A stretch of DNA of 44,990 nucleotides from an uncultured Alcaligenaceae bacterium (GCA_937952975.1 CALFXX010000002.1:1-44990); one strand, 5' to 3'; positions 17,497 through 26,597 are shown, numbered from the stretch's first letter. Numbers and translations: made by a program. The notes: generated from the sequence alone by a model not told the origin.

Positions 17497-17574
17497 GTGA
17501 AGCTCCTGAAAATAAAAATATTTAACTTTTTCATTTCACTCAAAATTTTTTAATTCAATCACACGCTTTTAAGA

Positions 17575-19518
17575 CTAATACAAGCCGCCTACGCGGTGCT
17601 TGGCCACGTAGTGATCGGGCCCCACACACACAAGTGGCTTGACGACAGGTTCGTCGTGCAAGGCACGAATCGGACTTGGAACCTCGTCATGAGAAAGCTC
17701 GCGTTTAAGATGCCTTCGCGACGGATCTGCGATCGGTACAGCCGACATCAGTTTACGCGTGTATGGGTGCTGTGGATTCTGAAAAATCGCACGTCGCGGA
17801 CCAATCTCAACGATTTGACCTAGATACATGACTGCCACGCGGTGACTAATGCGCTCGACGACCGCCATATCGTGCGAAATAAACAGAAAGGCGACCCCGA
17901 GCTGCTGTTGTAAGTCGATCAACAGGTTGATGATTTGCGCCTGAATAGAAACATCGAGCGCGGACACGGCCTCGTCTGAAATCACAACCTTTGGATTTAA
18001 GGCAAGCGCCCGTGCAATACAAATTCTTTGGCGCTGACCACCTGAAAACTCATGTGGATAGCGGGCCGCCATGTCGGGGTGAAGCCCTACGCGCTGTAAA
18101 AGCTCAGCGACCCGCTCGCGTGCTTGCTCGTGGTTGGCCACACGGTGCACCAGCAGAGGCTCCATAATAGAAAAGCCCACCGTTAAACGAGGATCAAGTG
18201 ACGCAAAGGGGTCTTGAAATACGAACTGTATATTTCGCCTTAAAGTCTGTAGTGCCTTGCCTTCAAGCTCTGCAATATTTTGACCATCAAATTCAATCTC
18301 GCCACCTTGGGTTTGCACCAAGCGCAACAATGAACGACCTGTGGTTGATTTTCCGCAACCCGATTCACCTACTAACGCAAGCGTTTCGCCGGCATACAAA
18401 TCAAAACTCAACTGTTCAACAGCGTGCACGCGGCGCGTCACGCGGTTAAACAACCCACTGCGCACATCGAAACGCGTCACAAGATTACGCACACGCAAGA
18501 GCGGCTGAGCGGCGTGGTACGGAAGCAAAGGACCTGACAGCGCGAGTGACTCTGGCGCGCTGATTGACTCAGGCTCGCTGGCAAGCGGCGGCGCTGGTGG
18601 GGCCGCTTGCGACGGCGAGAACCGAGCAGACGCTGACACTTGCGTGTCAGTTTGCATCAGCGTCAATGCAAACTTAGCCGGCCGATCGGTATCGCACATC
18701 GATCCCAATTGCGGTACCGCTGACAGTAACGCCTGTGTGTACGGTTCACGGGGTTGGCCAAAAATTTCACTCGACGGGCCCGCTTCAATTTTTTCACCGT
18801 GGCGCATGACCAGCACTCTGTCGGCAACTTCAGCGACCACACCCATGTCATGCGTGATAAAGATCACGCCCATCTGCATTTCGGCCTGCAGTTCTCGAAT
18901 CAATTGCAGAATCTGAGCCTGAATCGTGACATCGAGCGCGGTGGTGGGCTCATCGGCAATCAACAAAGCAGGCTTACACGCAAGCGCCATGGCGATCATC
19001 ACGCGTTGACGCATCCCACCTGACAGTTGATGAGGGTAGCGGCTCATGACCGCTCGCGCCTCTGGGATTTGCACAAGATCGAGCAGGCGAAGCGTTTCAG
19101 CTCGCGCAGCAGAGGCACTCGCGCGCTGATGTAGACGAATCGACTCGGCGATCTGTTCACCGGCAGTAAAAACAGGATTCAGAGAGGTCATAGGCTCTTG
19201 AAAAATCATCGCCATGTCTGCCCCTCTGATGGTGCGCATCAGCGCCGAGTCGGCGCGCGCTAGATCGAGCATTTCGTCGTTGCGGCGGCGCAGCGTCATT
19301 TCGCCCGATAATATTTGACCACCACCGTGTTCAACCAGTCGCATCAAAGCCAAGGAGGTCACCGACTTGCCAGACCCAGACTCGCCCACAATCGCGAGTG
19401 TTTCTGCGCGATCCACGTGAAAAGACAAATCTTTAACCGCGTCAACCGTTCGTTCTGAGCCGCTGAAACGAACACTCAGCTGCTTGACTTGCAACACACT
19501 AAGAGGCGGTGAAGACAT
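17575..19518 (-). CDS. gsiA: Glutathione import ATP-binding protein GsiA (tandem ATPase)
   Basis: A 647-residue fusion of two ABC ATPases that powers GsiBCD uptake. The first domain has GESGSGKS (Walker A), LSGGMRQRV and IADEPTTALD; the second has GESGCGKS, FSGGQRQRI and SDEAVSALDV. A low-complexity Ala/Pro/Ser linker (about residues 295-335) joins them. The second domain's SHRVAVMYLGQIVEIGPRRA and QNPQHPYTRKLMSAVP match E. coli GsiA, including alanine instead of proline after DE in Walker B. Each half ends in the oligopeptide-transporter C-terminal motif. The ATG at 19518 is preferred to the TTG at 19524. It follows iaaA directly. Confidence 0.95.
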   Translation of the reverse strand: MSSPPLSVLQVKQLSVRFSGSERTVDAVKDLSFHVDRAETLAIVGESGSGKSVTSLALMRLVEHGGGQILSGEMTLRRRNDEMLDLARADSALMRTIRGADMAMIFQEPMTSLNPVFTAGEQIAESIRLHQRASASAARAETLRLLDLVQIPEARAVMSRYPHQLSGGMRQRVMIAMALACKPALLIADEPTTALDVTIQAQILQLIRELQAEMQMGVIFITHDMGVVAEVADRVLVMRHGEKIEAGPSSEIFGQPREPYTQALLSAVPQLGSMCDTDRPAKFALTLMQTDTQVSASARFSPSQAAPPAPPLASEPESISAPESLALSGPLLPYHAAQPLLRVRNLVTRFDVRSGLFNRVTRRVHAVEQLSFDLYAGETLALVGESGCGKSTTGRSLLRLVQTQGGEIEFDGQNIAELEGKALQTLRRNIQFVFQDPFASLDPRLTVGFSIMEPLLVHRVANHEQARERVAELLQRVGLHPDMAARYPHEFSGGQRQRICIARALALNPKVVISDEAVSALDVSIQAQIINLLIDLQQQLGVAFLFISHDMAVVERISHRVAVMYLGQIVEIGPRRAIFQNPQHPYTRKLMSAVPIADPSRRHLKRELSHDEVPSPIRALHDEPVVKPLVCVGPDHYVAKHRVGGLY

Positions 19519-19575
19519 TAGCAAACGCTCGTGGGCGGTAAGAAGTTCAGCAAACGTTCAGTAACGGCGCAGGCC

Positions 19576-20562
19576 TTAGCGATAGATATCGGTGACCGGT
19601 TCTTGCCCCACACGCATATAGCCGCGATACATACCTTCGGTGTTAAAGGGCAAAGCGATATTGCCTTGGGCATCGACCGCGATCAAACCGCCTTTACCAT
19701 CGATTGAAGGCAACTCTTGATACATCACGGTGTCTGCAGCCTCTTGCAACGACGCACCGCTATACCGCATGCGAGCTGCGATGTCATAGGCTGCCACCAG
19801 CCGAATGTACATTTCGCCGGTACCAGTCGAAGATACTGCACAAGTTTGATTACTCGCGTAGCAGCCGGCACCGATGATGGGGGCATCGCCGATTCGACCA
19901 ACTTGTTTATTGGTAATACCACCGGTAGACGTTGCAGCAGCTAAATTGCCGTGTGAATCGAGTGCGACCGCACCCACCGTGCCAAATTTTTTATCCACAT
20001 CAAGCGGATCGCTAGGCTGGTCAGTTGCCCCCACAGCAGCCCCAGACGCTAACCGTTGCCCGTCATCTAGAGAAGCAACACCCGGTGTTTCTTTTTGCAC
20101 ACGCAACAACTGCGCATGGCGTTCGGGCGTTGAAAAATAGTTACGCTCTACCATCTCGATGCCCTGCTCTCGGGCAAAGGCTTCAGCCCCCTCGCCCACA
20201 AAAAAAACATGGCGACTGTTCTCCATGACTTTACGCGCAGCGAGCACCGGATTACGAATGTGATGCACATTAGCGATTGCGCCGGTTCGCAAGTTACTGC
20301 CGTCCATAATCGAGGCATCTAACTCATGCGTCCCCGCGCTTGTAAACACAGCACCACGCCCTGCGTTAAATAAGGGGCAGTCTTCAAGGCCAACGACTGC
20401 GGCCGTGACCGCATCAAGCGCCGAGCCACCACTGGCAAGAATCGCTTGACCGCTACGCAAAATGCGCTGCAAGGCCTCGTGAAATTCGCGCTCTTTTTCG
20501 GGCGACAGCGCAGCGCGACTCATGGCACCCGCTCCCCCGTGAATCACCAGAACTGGTCCCAT
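19576..20562 (-). CDS. iaaA: Isoaspartyl peptidase/L-asparaginase
   Basis: A 328-residue Ntn hydrolase (plant-type asparaginase, family T2), hydrolysing isoaspartyl dipeptides and asparagine. It is made as a precursor cut between Gly194 and Thr195 in KFGTVGAVALD, exposing the threonine nucleophile. The start VLVIHGGAGAMSRAAL, LFNAGRGAVFTSAGTHELDASIMDG, and TGTGEMYIRLVAA/STGG elements are family hallmarks. The ribosome site is ATGAGG. It heads the same gene order as E. coli iaaA-gsiABCD, consistent with peptide uptake and breakdown in one transcript. Confidence 0.95.
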   Translation of the reverse strand: MGPVLVIHGGAGAMSRAALSPEKEREFHEALQRILRSGQAILASGGSALDAVTAAVVGLEDCPLFNAGRGAVFTSAGTHELDASIMDGSNLRTGAIANVHHIRNPVLAARKVMENSRHVFFVGEGAEAFAREQGIEMVERNYFSTPERHAQLLRVQKETPGVASLDDGQRLASGAAVGATDQPSDPLDVDKKFGTVGAVALDSHGNLAAATSTGGITNKQVGRIGDAPIIGAGCYASNQTCAVSSTGTGEMYIRLVAAYDIAARMRYSGASLQEAADTVMYQELPSIDGKGGLIAVDAQGNIALPFNTEGMYRGYMRVGQEPVTDIYR

Positions 20563-20578
20563 CGCTTACCTCATGAAA

Positions 20579-20598
20579 CCTCGCCACTCAGGGCGAGG
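20579..20598. other. Stem-loop between scoB and iaaA
   Basis: Perfect 7-bp stem CCTCGCC/GGCGAGG with a 6-base loop ACTCAG. On the minus strand it lies after scoB and just before the iaaA ribosome site, followed by TTTC, so it could weakly attenuate read-through. An identical stem with another 6-base loop occurs at 37402-37421. Confidence 0.55.
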
Positions 20599-20667
20599 GG
20601 TTGAGCGTGTGAGTACAAAACCGTGTACGCGAACCAATCGCCCACACGTCGAGCAAAACCGCTTGAA

Positions 20668-21321
20668 CTAAGCAACAGCTGACACGTCGAGTTTGGCTGC
20701 GGTGTGCTCTTGAACCTCAGACACCGTCACGCCAGGCGCCAATTCAAGCAACTTGAGCCCATTGGGCGTGATTTCAAATACACCCATATCGGTGATGACC
20801 ATGTCAATGACGCCCACGCCCGTCAAAGGCAGGGTGCACTTTGGCAACAGTTTCATGTCGACCGAGCCGTCTTTTTTGCGAGCCACGTGCTCCATTAAGA
20901 CGATCACGCGACCAACACCTGCCACCAAGTCCATCGCCCCGCCCATGCCCTTGACCATCTTGCCAGGGATCATCCAGTTCGCGAGGTCGCCGGTTTCGGA
21001 TACCTGCATGGCACCCAGAATGGCTAAATTAATTTTGCCGCCGCGAATCATTGCAAAAGAATCCGCCGACGAAAAAATCGACGAGCCAGGAATGGTCGTG
21101 ACCGTTTGCTTGCCGGCATTGATCATGTCGGCATCGACTTCGCTTTCTAAGGGAAACGGCCCAATACCCAGCAGGCCATTTTCTGACTGCAACCACACCT
21201 CAATCCCCTTGGGGACATGATTTGCCACCAAGGTAGGCAAGCCAATACCAAGGTTCACATAAAAACCATCTTGTAATTCGCGAGCCGCGCGTGCGGCCAT
21301 TTCGTCACGAGTCCATGCCAT
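20668..21321 (-). CDS. scoB: 3-oxoacid CoA-transferase subunit B
   Basis: A 217-residue beta subunit of a class I CoA-transferase (succinyl-CoA:3-ketoacid CoA-transferase type). The catalytic glutamate is Glu47 in SENGLLGIGPFP, and GGKINLAILGAMQVSETGDLANWMIPGKMVKGMGGAMDL is the expected core. With ScoA it moves CoA from succinyl-CoA to acetoacetate or a similar acid in ketone-body or short-chain-acid use. An AGGAG ribosome site precedes the ATG. Twelve bases separate it from scoA. Substrate choice (acetoacetate versus 3-oxoadipate) is not readable here, and no beta-ketoadipate genes are nearby. Confidence 0.95.
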   Translation of the reverse strand: MAWTRDEMAARAARELQDGFYVNLGIGLPTLVANHVPKGIEVWLQSENGLLGIGPFPLESEVDADMINAGKQTVTTIPGSSIFSSADSFAMIRGGKINLAILGAMQVSETGDLANWMIPGKMVKGMGGAMDLVAGVGRVIVLMEHVARKKDGSVDMKLLPKCTLPLTGVGVIDMVITDMGVFEITPNGLKLLELAPGVTVSEVQEHTAAKLDVSAVA

Positions 21322-21333
21322 GTTGATTGCTCC

Positions 21334-22035
21334 TTAGTTCGCCGCGCGAACGGTACGTTGTTCGATGCGTTTTTCAGGGGTCGCATTGATCACAATGCGA
21401 TGCACGTATATACCGGGCAAATGAATTTGTTCTGGCTCGAGTTCACCCAACTCGACGACTTTTTCAACTTCGACAACGGTGAGCTTGCCTGCCTGTGCAA
21501 CCGGCGGATTAAAGTTGCGTGCGGTTTTATGAAAAATCAAATTACCACTGCGGTCGGCGATGTACGCTTTAACCAAAGAGATCTCGGGCACCAAAGCGCG
21601 CTCCATGACATATTTTTCGCCATCGAATTCCCGGATTTCTTTGCCCTCTGCCACCACGGTACCGACACCGGTACGGGTAAAGAAAGCTGGAATACCCGCG
21701 CCACCCGCGCGCAGGCGTTCGGCCAACGTACCTTGAGGTGTGAATTCAAGCTCGAGTTCACCGGCCAAAAATTGACGCTCAAACTCTTTGTTTTCGCCGA
21801 CATATGAGGCGATCATTTTTTTGACCTGACGCGTTTGTAGCAGCATGCCCAAGCCAAAACCATCGACGCCAGCGTTGTTGCTGATGCAGGTCAGATTTTG
21901 AACACCCAGGTCGCGTACGGCGGCGATCAGAGCTTCGGGGATCCCACACAGACCGAAGCCACCCACGCCAAGGGTTTGCCCATCTTTAAGGATATCTTTC
22001 AGTGCCTCGGTGGCGCTGGGATAGAGCTTATTCAT
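21334..22035 (-). CDS. scoA: 3-oxoacid CoA-transferase subunit A
   Basis: A 233-residue alpha subunit partnering ScoB. Signatures are LKDGQTLGVGGFGLCGIPEALI (glycine-rich CoA-binding start), SNNAGVDGFGLGMLLQTRQVKKMIASYVGEN, and ELELTPQGT-like ELEFTPQGTLAERLRAGGAGIPAFFT. The ribosome site CAGGAG precedes the ATG. The 89-base gap upstream separates it from the thioesterase gene, which may share the transcript. Confidence 0.95.
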   Translation of the reverse strand: MNKLYPSATEALKDILKDGQTLGVGGFGLCGIPEALIAAVRDLGVQNLTCISNNAGVDGFGLGMLLQTRQVKKMIASYVGENKEFERQFLAGELELEFTPQGTLAERLRAGGAGIPAFFTRTGVGTVVAEGKEIREFDGEKYVMERALVPEISLVKAYIADRSGNLIFHKTARNFNPPVAQAGKLTVVEVEKVVELGELEPEQIHLPGIYVHRIVINATPEKRIEQRTVRAAN

Positions 22036-22124
22036 TCAACAGACTCCTGAGTATGCATGTTGCCGAAATGCCCGACAACGATAAAAACTTTTGAAAAGAG
22101 CGCCACATCTGCAATTTTTCTTGA

Positions 22125-22568
22125 TTATCGGCGATTTATGGGTTTTGCCAAAGCTTGCAACACCTCGGCAGGCCAAGGGTGCGATTTATTCAGTTCAAAA
22201 TCCATCCAGACCATCACCGACTTACCCTGCGCGCATAATTCAAGACGATCCGGGTAGACCACCGAAATATCCACAGTCTGCTCAAGGCTTGAGCGACCAA
22301 TGCTCACCACACGCAAACTCACGCGCACGGTTGCCGGGTAGGTAATCGACTTTTTAAAATCGCACGAGCAGTGCACCACCACCGGGCCATAGCGCGTTGA
22401 CTGAGGTGCTTGGCCCTCAAAAAACATCTTTAAACGCCCTTCTTCCATATAGCGGAAATAATTGGCATTATTCAGGTGCGCCAAGGCGTCAGCATCAGAC
22501 CACCGCATCGGGATGTCTAAATCGTAAATATCACCCACCATCAGGGTTCGGGGTTCAGAGCCTGCCAC
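22125..22568 (-). CDS. Acyl-CoA thioesterase, hotdog fold (4HBT-like)
   Basis: A 147-residue single hotdog-domain protein. MRWSDADALAHLNNANYFRYMEEGRLKMF matches the active-site region of 4-hydroxybenzoyl-CoA/YbgC-type thioesterases, with the acidic residue in SDADALAH. Such enzymes hydrolyse acyl-CoA esters in the cytoplasm. The GTG at 22568 is chosen because GGAG lies six bases upstream; ATG 22541 and TTG 22580 are alternatives. It is divergent from the ETF-QO gene and upstream of scoAB, hinting at acyl-CoA turnover. Confidence 0.8.
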   Translation of the reverse strand: MAGSEPRTLMVGDIYDLDIPMRWSDADALAHLNNANYFRYMEEGRLKMFFEGQAPQSTRYGPVVVHCSCDFKKSITYPATVRVSLRVVSIGRSSLEQTVDISVVYPDRLELCAQGKSVMVWMDFELNKSHPWPAEVLQALAKPINRR

Positions 22569-22710
22569 ACACTTCTCCAAGAATCATGCCGTGCATTGCA
22601 AAAGGGGCTGTTCACGAGTTTGCAAGGCTTGCGCCACGACAGCGTGTGCCCCTGTGCAATACAATCGCTACAGCAAACAAACATCATACCTTTGAAGCAG
22701 GGAGACTCTC

Positions 22711-24357
22711 ATGTCAGCACGCGAATCGATGGAATACGACGTTGTCGTGGTGGGCGGCGGTCCGGGCGGGTTAGCCACGGCGATTCGCCTGAAACAACTA
22801 GCCGCTGAGCGCAGCCACGAAATTTCAGTATGCGTGCTTGAAAAAGGCAGCGAAATCGGTGCCCACATTTTGTCGGGTGCTGTCATGGATCCTCAGGCTC
22901 TGACCGAATTATTGCCCGACTGGAAAAACATGGGCGCGCCTCTTGACACGCCTGTTAAAGAAGACGAATTCTTGTTTTTAAGCGAAACCGGTGCGCGCAA
23001 AACCCCCGAGTGGCTGCTGCCCGAGTGCTTTCAAAATCACGGCAACTACATCGTGAGCTTAGGCAAGGTTGCCCGTTGGCTCGGCGAACAAGCCGAGGCG
23101 CTGGGTGTTGAGATATTTCCGGGTTTTGCTGCGGCCGAGGTGTTGTACAACGAGCAAGGTGCTGTGCGCGGCGTAGCCACGGGTGACATGGGTGTGGGGC
23201 GTGATGGCCAGCCTACTGACCAGTACCAGCAAGGTATGGAGCTGTTGGCGAAATACACGATTTTTGCTGAAGGTGCGCGTGGCCAGCTGGGTCGCGAACT
23301 CATCAGCAAGTTCAAGCTTGATCAAGGCCGCGATCCACAAAGCTACGGCATCGGGATTAAAGAACTCTGGGAAGTCGCGCCCGACAAATCACGCCCAGGT
23401 GTCGTGGTGCATACCGCAGGCTGGCCGCTCGATTCAGACACCTACGGCGGATCGTTTTTGTATCACCTGAACGACAACCTCGTTGCGGTCGGCATGGTGG
23501 TTGGCCTGGATTACGCCAACCCTTGGATTTCACCGTTCGAAGAATTTCAACGTTATAAAACGCATCCCTCTATTCGAAGCACGTTTGAAGGTGGCAAGCG
23601 CATTGCGTACGGCGCACGTGCCATTACCGCAGGTGGTTTGCTATCGTTGCCCAAATTAGTGTTTCCGGGTGGCGCCTTAGTCGGCTGTGAGGCAGGTTTC
23701 TTAAACGCCTCGCGCATCAAGGGTAGCCATGCGGCAATCAAATCAGGCATGATGGCCGCTGATGCTGTGTTTGATGCCTTAGTGGCCGAGCGCAGCGCCG
23801 ACGAGTTACCGGCCTACCCTGCTGCGTTTGAAGCCTCATGGTTACATACTGAGCTCAACAAAGCGCGCAACTTCAAGCAGTGGTTCAAAAAGGGTCGCAC
23901 CGTTGGCACCTTGATGACGGGCATCGAGCAATTTGTGCTCAAGGGCAACATCCCCTGGACCATTCACCGTACTAAGGCCGATCATGCTTGCCTGCAGCCC
24001 GCTGATCAATGCCCAAAAATTGAGTACCCAAAACCTGACGGCGTCTTGACCTTTGATCGCTTAAGTTCGGTGTTTATTTCAAATACCAATCACGAAGAAA
24101 ATCAGCCGATTCACTTAACCCTAAAAGATGCTTCAGTACCCGTCAGCATTAACCTGGCGAAGTACGGTGGCCCTGAGGCGCGCTATTGCCCGGCTGGTGT
24201 CTATGAATACGTTAAAGACGACAACGGCAGCGATCGCTTGCAAATCAATGCCCAAAACTGCGTGCATTGCAAAACCTGCGACATCAAAGACCCCACACAA
24301 AATATCGTTTGGGTGACCCCACAGGGTGGTGAAGGGCCGGTTTACAACGCGATGTAG
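22711..24357 (+). CDS. Electron transfer flavoprotein-ubiquinone oxidoreductase
   Basis: A 548-residue membrane-associated flavo-iron-sulfur enzyme passing electrons from ETF to ubiquinone during fatty and amino acid oxidation. The FAD motif VVVVGGGPGGLATAIRLKQ is N-terminal. The 4Fe-4S cluster is bound by Cys493, Cys517, Cys520 and Cys523 (RYCPAG and NCVHCKTCDIKDP). The ubiquinone-domain blocks KGSHAAIKSGMMAAD and ALVGCEAGFLN are conserved. The ribosome site is CAGGGAGAC. No etfAB genes lie in the window, so its partner must be encoded elsewhere. Confidence 0.96.
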   Translation: MSARESMEYDVVVVGGGPGGLATAIRLKQLAAERSHEISVCVLEKGSEIGAHILSGAVMDPQALTELLPDWKNMGAPLDTPVKEDEFLFLSETGARKTPEWLLPECFQNHGNYIVSLGKVARWLGEQAEALGVEIFPGFAAAEVLYNEQGAVRGVATGDMGVGRDGQPTDQYQQGMELLAKYTIFAEGARGQLGRELISKFKLDQGRDPQSYGIGIKELWEVAPDKSRPGVVVHTAGWPLDSDTYGGSFLYHLNDNLVAVGMVVGLDYANPWISPFEEFQRYKTHPSIRSTFEGGKRIAYGARAITAGGLLSLPKLVFPGGALVGCEAGFLNASRIKGSHAAIKSGMMAADAVFDALVAERSADELPAYPAAFEASWLHTELNKARNFKQWFKKGRTVGTLMTGIEQFVLKGNIPWTIHRTKADHACLQPADQCPKIEYPKPDGVLTFDRLSSVFISNTNHEENQPIHLTLKDASVPVSINLAKYGGPEARYCPAGVYEYVKDDNGSDRLQINAQNCVHCKTCDIKDPTQNIVWVTPQGGEGPVYNAM

Positions 24358-24361
24358 GTTT

Positions 24362-24389
24362 CAACCCCGGGCGCAAAACCCCGGGGTTG
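24362..24389 (+). terminator. GC-rich stem-loop after the ETF-QO gene
   Basis: A 10-bp inverted repeat CAACCCCGGG/CCCGGGGTTG with an 8-base loop begins five bases after the ETF-QO stop. No T-run follows, so it is a possible Rho-dependent end or an mRNA-protecting hairpin rather than a standard intrinsic terminator. Confidence 0.5.
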
Positions 24390-24437
24390 CAGGCTGAGGG
24401 TATGCGAGCACTCAAGCCATTCTAAAGGCGCACTATT

Positions 24438-25304
24438 ATGAAGCCAGAAAACAAAGGCATGTTGCTAGGGCTCATCGGCGTCACCCTATTTGGGCTGACG
24501 CTGCCCGCAACACGCATGGCGCTCGAATCTTTTCATCCGATTTTTATCGCGACCGGACGCGCACTGCTGGCGACCGTGTTGGCTGTGATTTATCTGGTTG
24601 CTGGTAAACATCGTCGTCCAACTCTGCACGAATTCAAATATCTGTTGCTCGTCGTCGTAGGCGTTGCGATTGGCTTTCCGGTTTTTACCGCTTTAGCCAT
24701 GCAACAGGTTGATGCCTCGCATGGTGGCGTCATGCTTGGCATCATGCCCTTAACCGTTGCGGCGTGCGCCGCCTGGCTTTTCAAAGAGCGTCCCTCACTC
24801 GGATTTTGGCTCATGGCCGCGCTGGGTAGCGCGCTCGTCGTTGTCTTTTCGCTGATGCGCGGCAATGGCAGTTTGCATTGGGCCGATCTCTCGTTGCTGC
24901 TCGCCGTGCTAACGGGATCCATCTCGTACGCAACTGGGGGCTATTTAGCGCGTTCACTGGGCGGCTTGCAAGTGATCTCGTGGACGTTAGTGCTTGCAAC
25001 ACCGTTTTTAATTTGGCCTGCGCTATGGTTTGCGCCAACGACTTGGCAGGCGACAAACACAGCGTGGACTGGCTTTTTGTATGTGGCCCTGTTCAGCCAA
25101 TACCTCGCGTTTTTGCCGTGGTTCAAAGGTTTGTCGTTAGGCGGGATCGCACGGGTCGGTCAAGCGCAGCTATTTCAACCGTTCGTGACGATCATCGCCT
25201 CAGCTTGGCTCTTGGGCGAAGTCGTTGACTGGGTCACCTGGGCCTTTGCCATGGCGGTGTTTGCAGTTGTGGCGCTGGGTCGTATGTTTGGTGCCAAGCG
25301 TTAG
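24438..25304 (+). CDS. EamA/DMT-superfamily transporter
   Basis: A 288-residue inner-membrane protein with about ten hydrophobic segments arranged as two EamA repeats. The first repeat runs from LLGLIGVTLFGLTLPATRMALE to about residue 130 and the second from LSLLLAVLTGSISYATGGYLARS onward. The HPIFIATGRALLATVLAVIYL and QPFVTIIASAWLLGE blocks are characteristic of drug/metabolite exporters. The substrate is unknown. It is followed 60 bases later by the esterase gene in the same direction. Confidence 0.9.
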   Translation: MKPENKGMLLGLIGVTLFGLTLPATRMALESFHPIFIATGRALLATVLAVIYLVAGKHRRPTLHEFKYLLLVVVGVAIGFPVFTALAMQQVDASHGGVMLGIMPLTVAACAAWLFKERPSLGFWLMAALGSALVVVFSLMRGNGSLHWADLSLLLAVLTGSISYATGGYLARSLGGLQVISWTLVLATPFLIWPALWFAPTTWQATNTAWTGFLYVALFSQYLAFLPWFKGLSLGGIARVGQAQLFQPFVTIIASAWLLGEVVDWVTWAFAMAVFAVVALGRMFGAKR

Positions 25305-25364
25305 CTGTTAAATTACTTGTATCGAAATCGAAATCCGCTAAGACAAAAAAGGACGAGACACATC

Positions 25365-26303
25365 ATGCTAGATCCACAAGCTAAAGCCCTGATTGATTTG
25401 ATGATCGAAAAAGGGATTCCGCCGGTGCATACGCTGACGGCAACACAAGCGCGCGAGGCCTATGTGCAGCGTCGTTTTTTTAGCCAACCCGATGCACCTG
25501 AAGTGGCTTCAAGCGTTGACACTGATATCCCAGGCCCCGCTGGCAAAATTACCGTGCGTGGCTATCGCCCCAAAGGCAGTATTGCCTCGGATGTGCTCCC
25601 AGCGCTTGTCTATTATCACGGTGGTGGCCATGTCATTGGTGATATCGATACACACGATGTGCTGTGCCGTACGCTTTCTAATCTGGCGCACTGTGCGGTG
25701 TTTTCAGTGCACTATCGTCTGGCCCCTGAAAATGTGTTTCCGGCCGCTTCTGACGACTGCGTGGCGGCGACCAAATGGGTGCATGCGAATGCAGCGGCAC
25801 TCAAGATTGACCCAGCACGTATCGCCGTGGGCGGTGACAGTGCCGGTGGCCATTTAGCGGCGGTAGTTGCCTTGTCACTCAAAGCAGACAACAGTTTCAA
25901 GCCTGTCTTGCAATTGTTGATTTATCCCGTCACTGACCCAAGTTCAGAGCGTGAATCGATGCGCACCAACGGCCAAGGTTACATGCTCACCAAAGACTCG
26001 ATGGATTATTACTACGGCGCCTACATGCCCGAAAAATGGATGCGCAATGATTGGCGCGGTGCACCGATGCTGGCCAAAGACCACAGTGGCTTAGCGCCTG
26101 CTTTCGTGATGACCGCAGGCTTTGATCCGCTGCGCGACGAGGGCGCCGACTACGCCGATAAGTTAACAATGGCAGGTGTACCTACCCAGTACGTCTGCTT
26201 CGAACGCCAAATCCATGGCTTTATCACCATGGGCCGCATCATCGACGAAGCCAACACCGCCGCCGAACTATGTGCGGCGGCACTGCGCGCTAAGTTTAGG
26301 TAG
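25365..26303 (+). CDS. Alpha/beta hydrolase, HSL-family (family IV) esterase
   Basis: A 312-residue carboxylesterase of the hormone-sensitive-lipase type. The oxyanion motif YYHGGGHVIGD, nucleophile elbow VGGDSAGGHLAA (Ser), FDPLRDEG (Asp) and QIHGF (His) complete the triad. Expected to hydrolyse short-chain esters in the cytoplasm. The ATG at 25365 is preferred because AAGGACGAG lies just upstream; a longer frame opens at 25317. Its last codons (AANTAAELCAAALRAKF region, 26250-26300) are duplicated behind the downstream toxin-antitoxin pair. Confidence 0.9.
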   Translation: MLDPQAKALIDLMIEKGIPPVHTLTATQAREAYVQRRFFSQPDAPEVASSVDTDIPGPAGKITVRGYRPKGSIASDVLPALVYYHGGGHVIGDIDTHDVLCRTLSNLAHCAVFSVHYRLAPENVFPAASDDCVAATKWVHANAAALKIDPARIAVGGDSAGGHLAAVVALSLKADNSFKPVLQLLIYPVTDPSSERESMRTNGQGYMLTKDSMDYYYGAYMPEKWMRNDWRGAPMLAKDHSGLAPAFVMTAGFDPLRDEGADYADKLTMAGVPTQYVCFERQIHGFITMGRIIDEANTAAELCAAALRAKFR

Positions 26304-26323
26304 TTGTTGAGGGGCACCGCGCG
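26250..26323 (+). repeat. Left direct repeat (esterase tail/junction) flanking the toxin-antitoxin pair
   Basis: Bases 26250-26298 match 27286-27335 with about five substitutions and one indel, and weaker similarity runs on to about 26323/27360. The segment encodes the esterase C-terminus (ANTAAELCAAALRAKF). Confidence 0.75.
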
Positions 26324-26358
26324 TTAAGCTTTAGTGGTCGTCATGCGCGACACCGCGC
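26319..26358 (+). repeat. Degenerate copy of the dehydratase 3' end
   Basis: The 40 bases starting GCGCGTTAAGCTTTAGTGGT match 27321-27358 at about 33 of 38 aligned positions with one 2-base insertion. In the right-hand copy this is the end of the IlvD-type dehydratase gene. A weaker third unit follows from 26355 (GCGCGATCAATCTAGGTAGT). The remainder of the 294-base gap 26304-26597 holds a hairpin at 26419-26452 and the candidate operator at 26557-26573. Confidence 0.65.
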
Positions 26359-26418
26359 GATCAATCTAGGTAGTTTTCACGCGGGATCAAATACTCGCAA
26401 CTCATACATTTCAAGCAA

Positions 26419-26452
26419 GCAGGGCACCACACTCGCTGTGGTTGCGCCCTGC
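26419..26452. other. Imperfect stem-loop before the toxin-antitoxin pair
   Basis: Arms GCAGGGC/GCCCTGC with inner arms ACCACA/TGTGGT around a CTCGC loop (a TGC bulge on one side). A run of seven A residues begins 13 bases later, but there is no T-run on either side, so it is not a clear terminator. Confidence 0.5.
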
Positions 26453-26556
26453 CTTGGCATGTTCAAAAAAATTGACTGACTGGTCGTGAAAACGAACACG
26501 GCTTACCGTGTCTTGCACGGATCGGACAATTTACTTGCCAAGCGGGGCGCTTTGAC

Positions 26557-26573
26557 GCGCCACAATTTGGCGC
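26557..26573. promoter_or_regulatory. Candidate autoregulatory operator of the HigBA-like pair
   Basis: The palindrome GCGCCA-caatt-TGGCGC (6-bp arms, 5-base spacer) lies 25 bases before the toxin start. A TTGACG that could serve as -35 overlaps its left edge (26552-26557), so bound antitoxin would block the promoter. Placement fits toxin-antitoxin autoregulation, but binding is inferred. Confidence 0.45.
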
Positions 26574-26597
26574 TGAAACTACGCCAATGGATTACAA

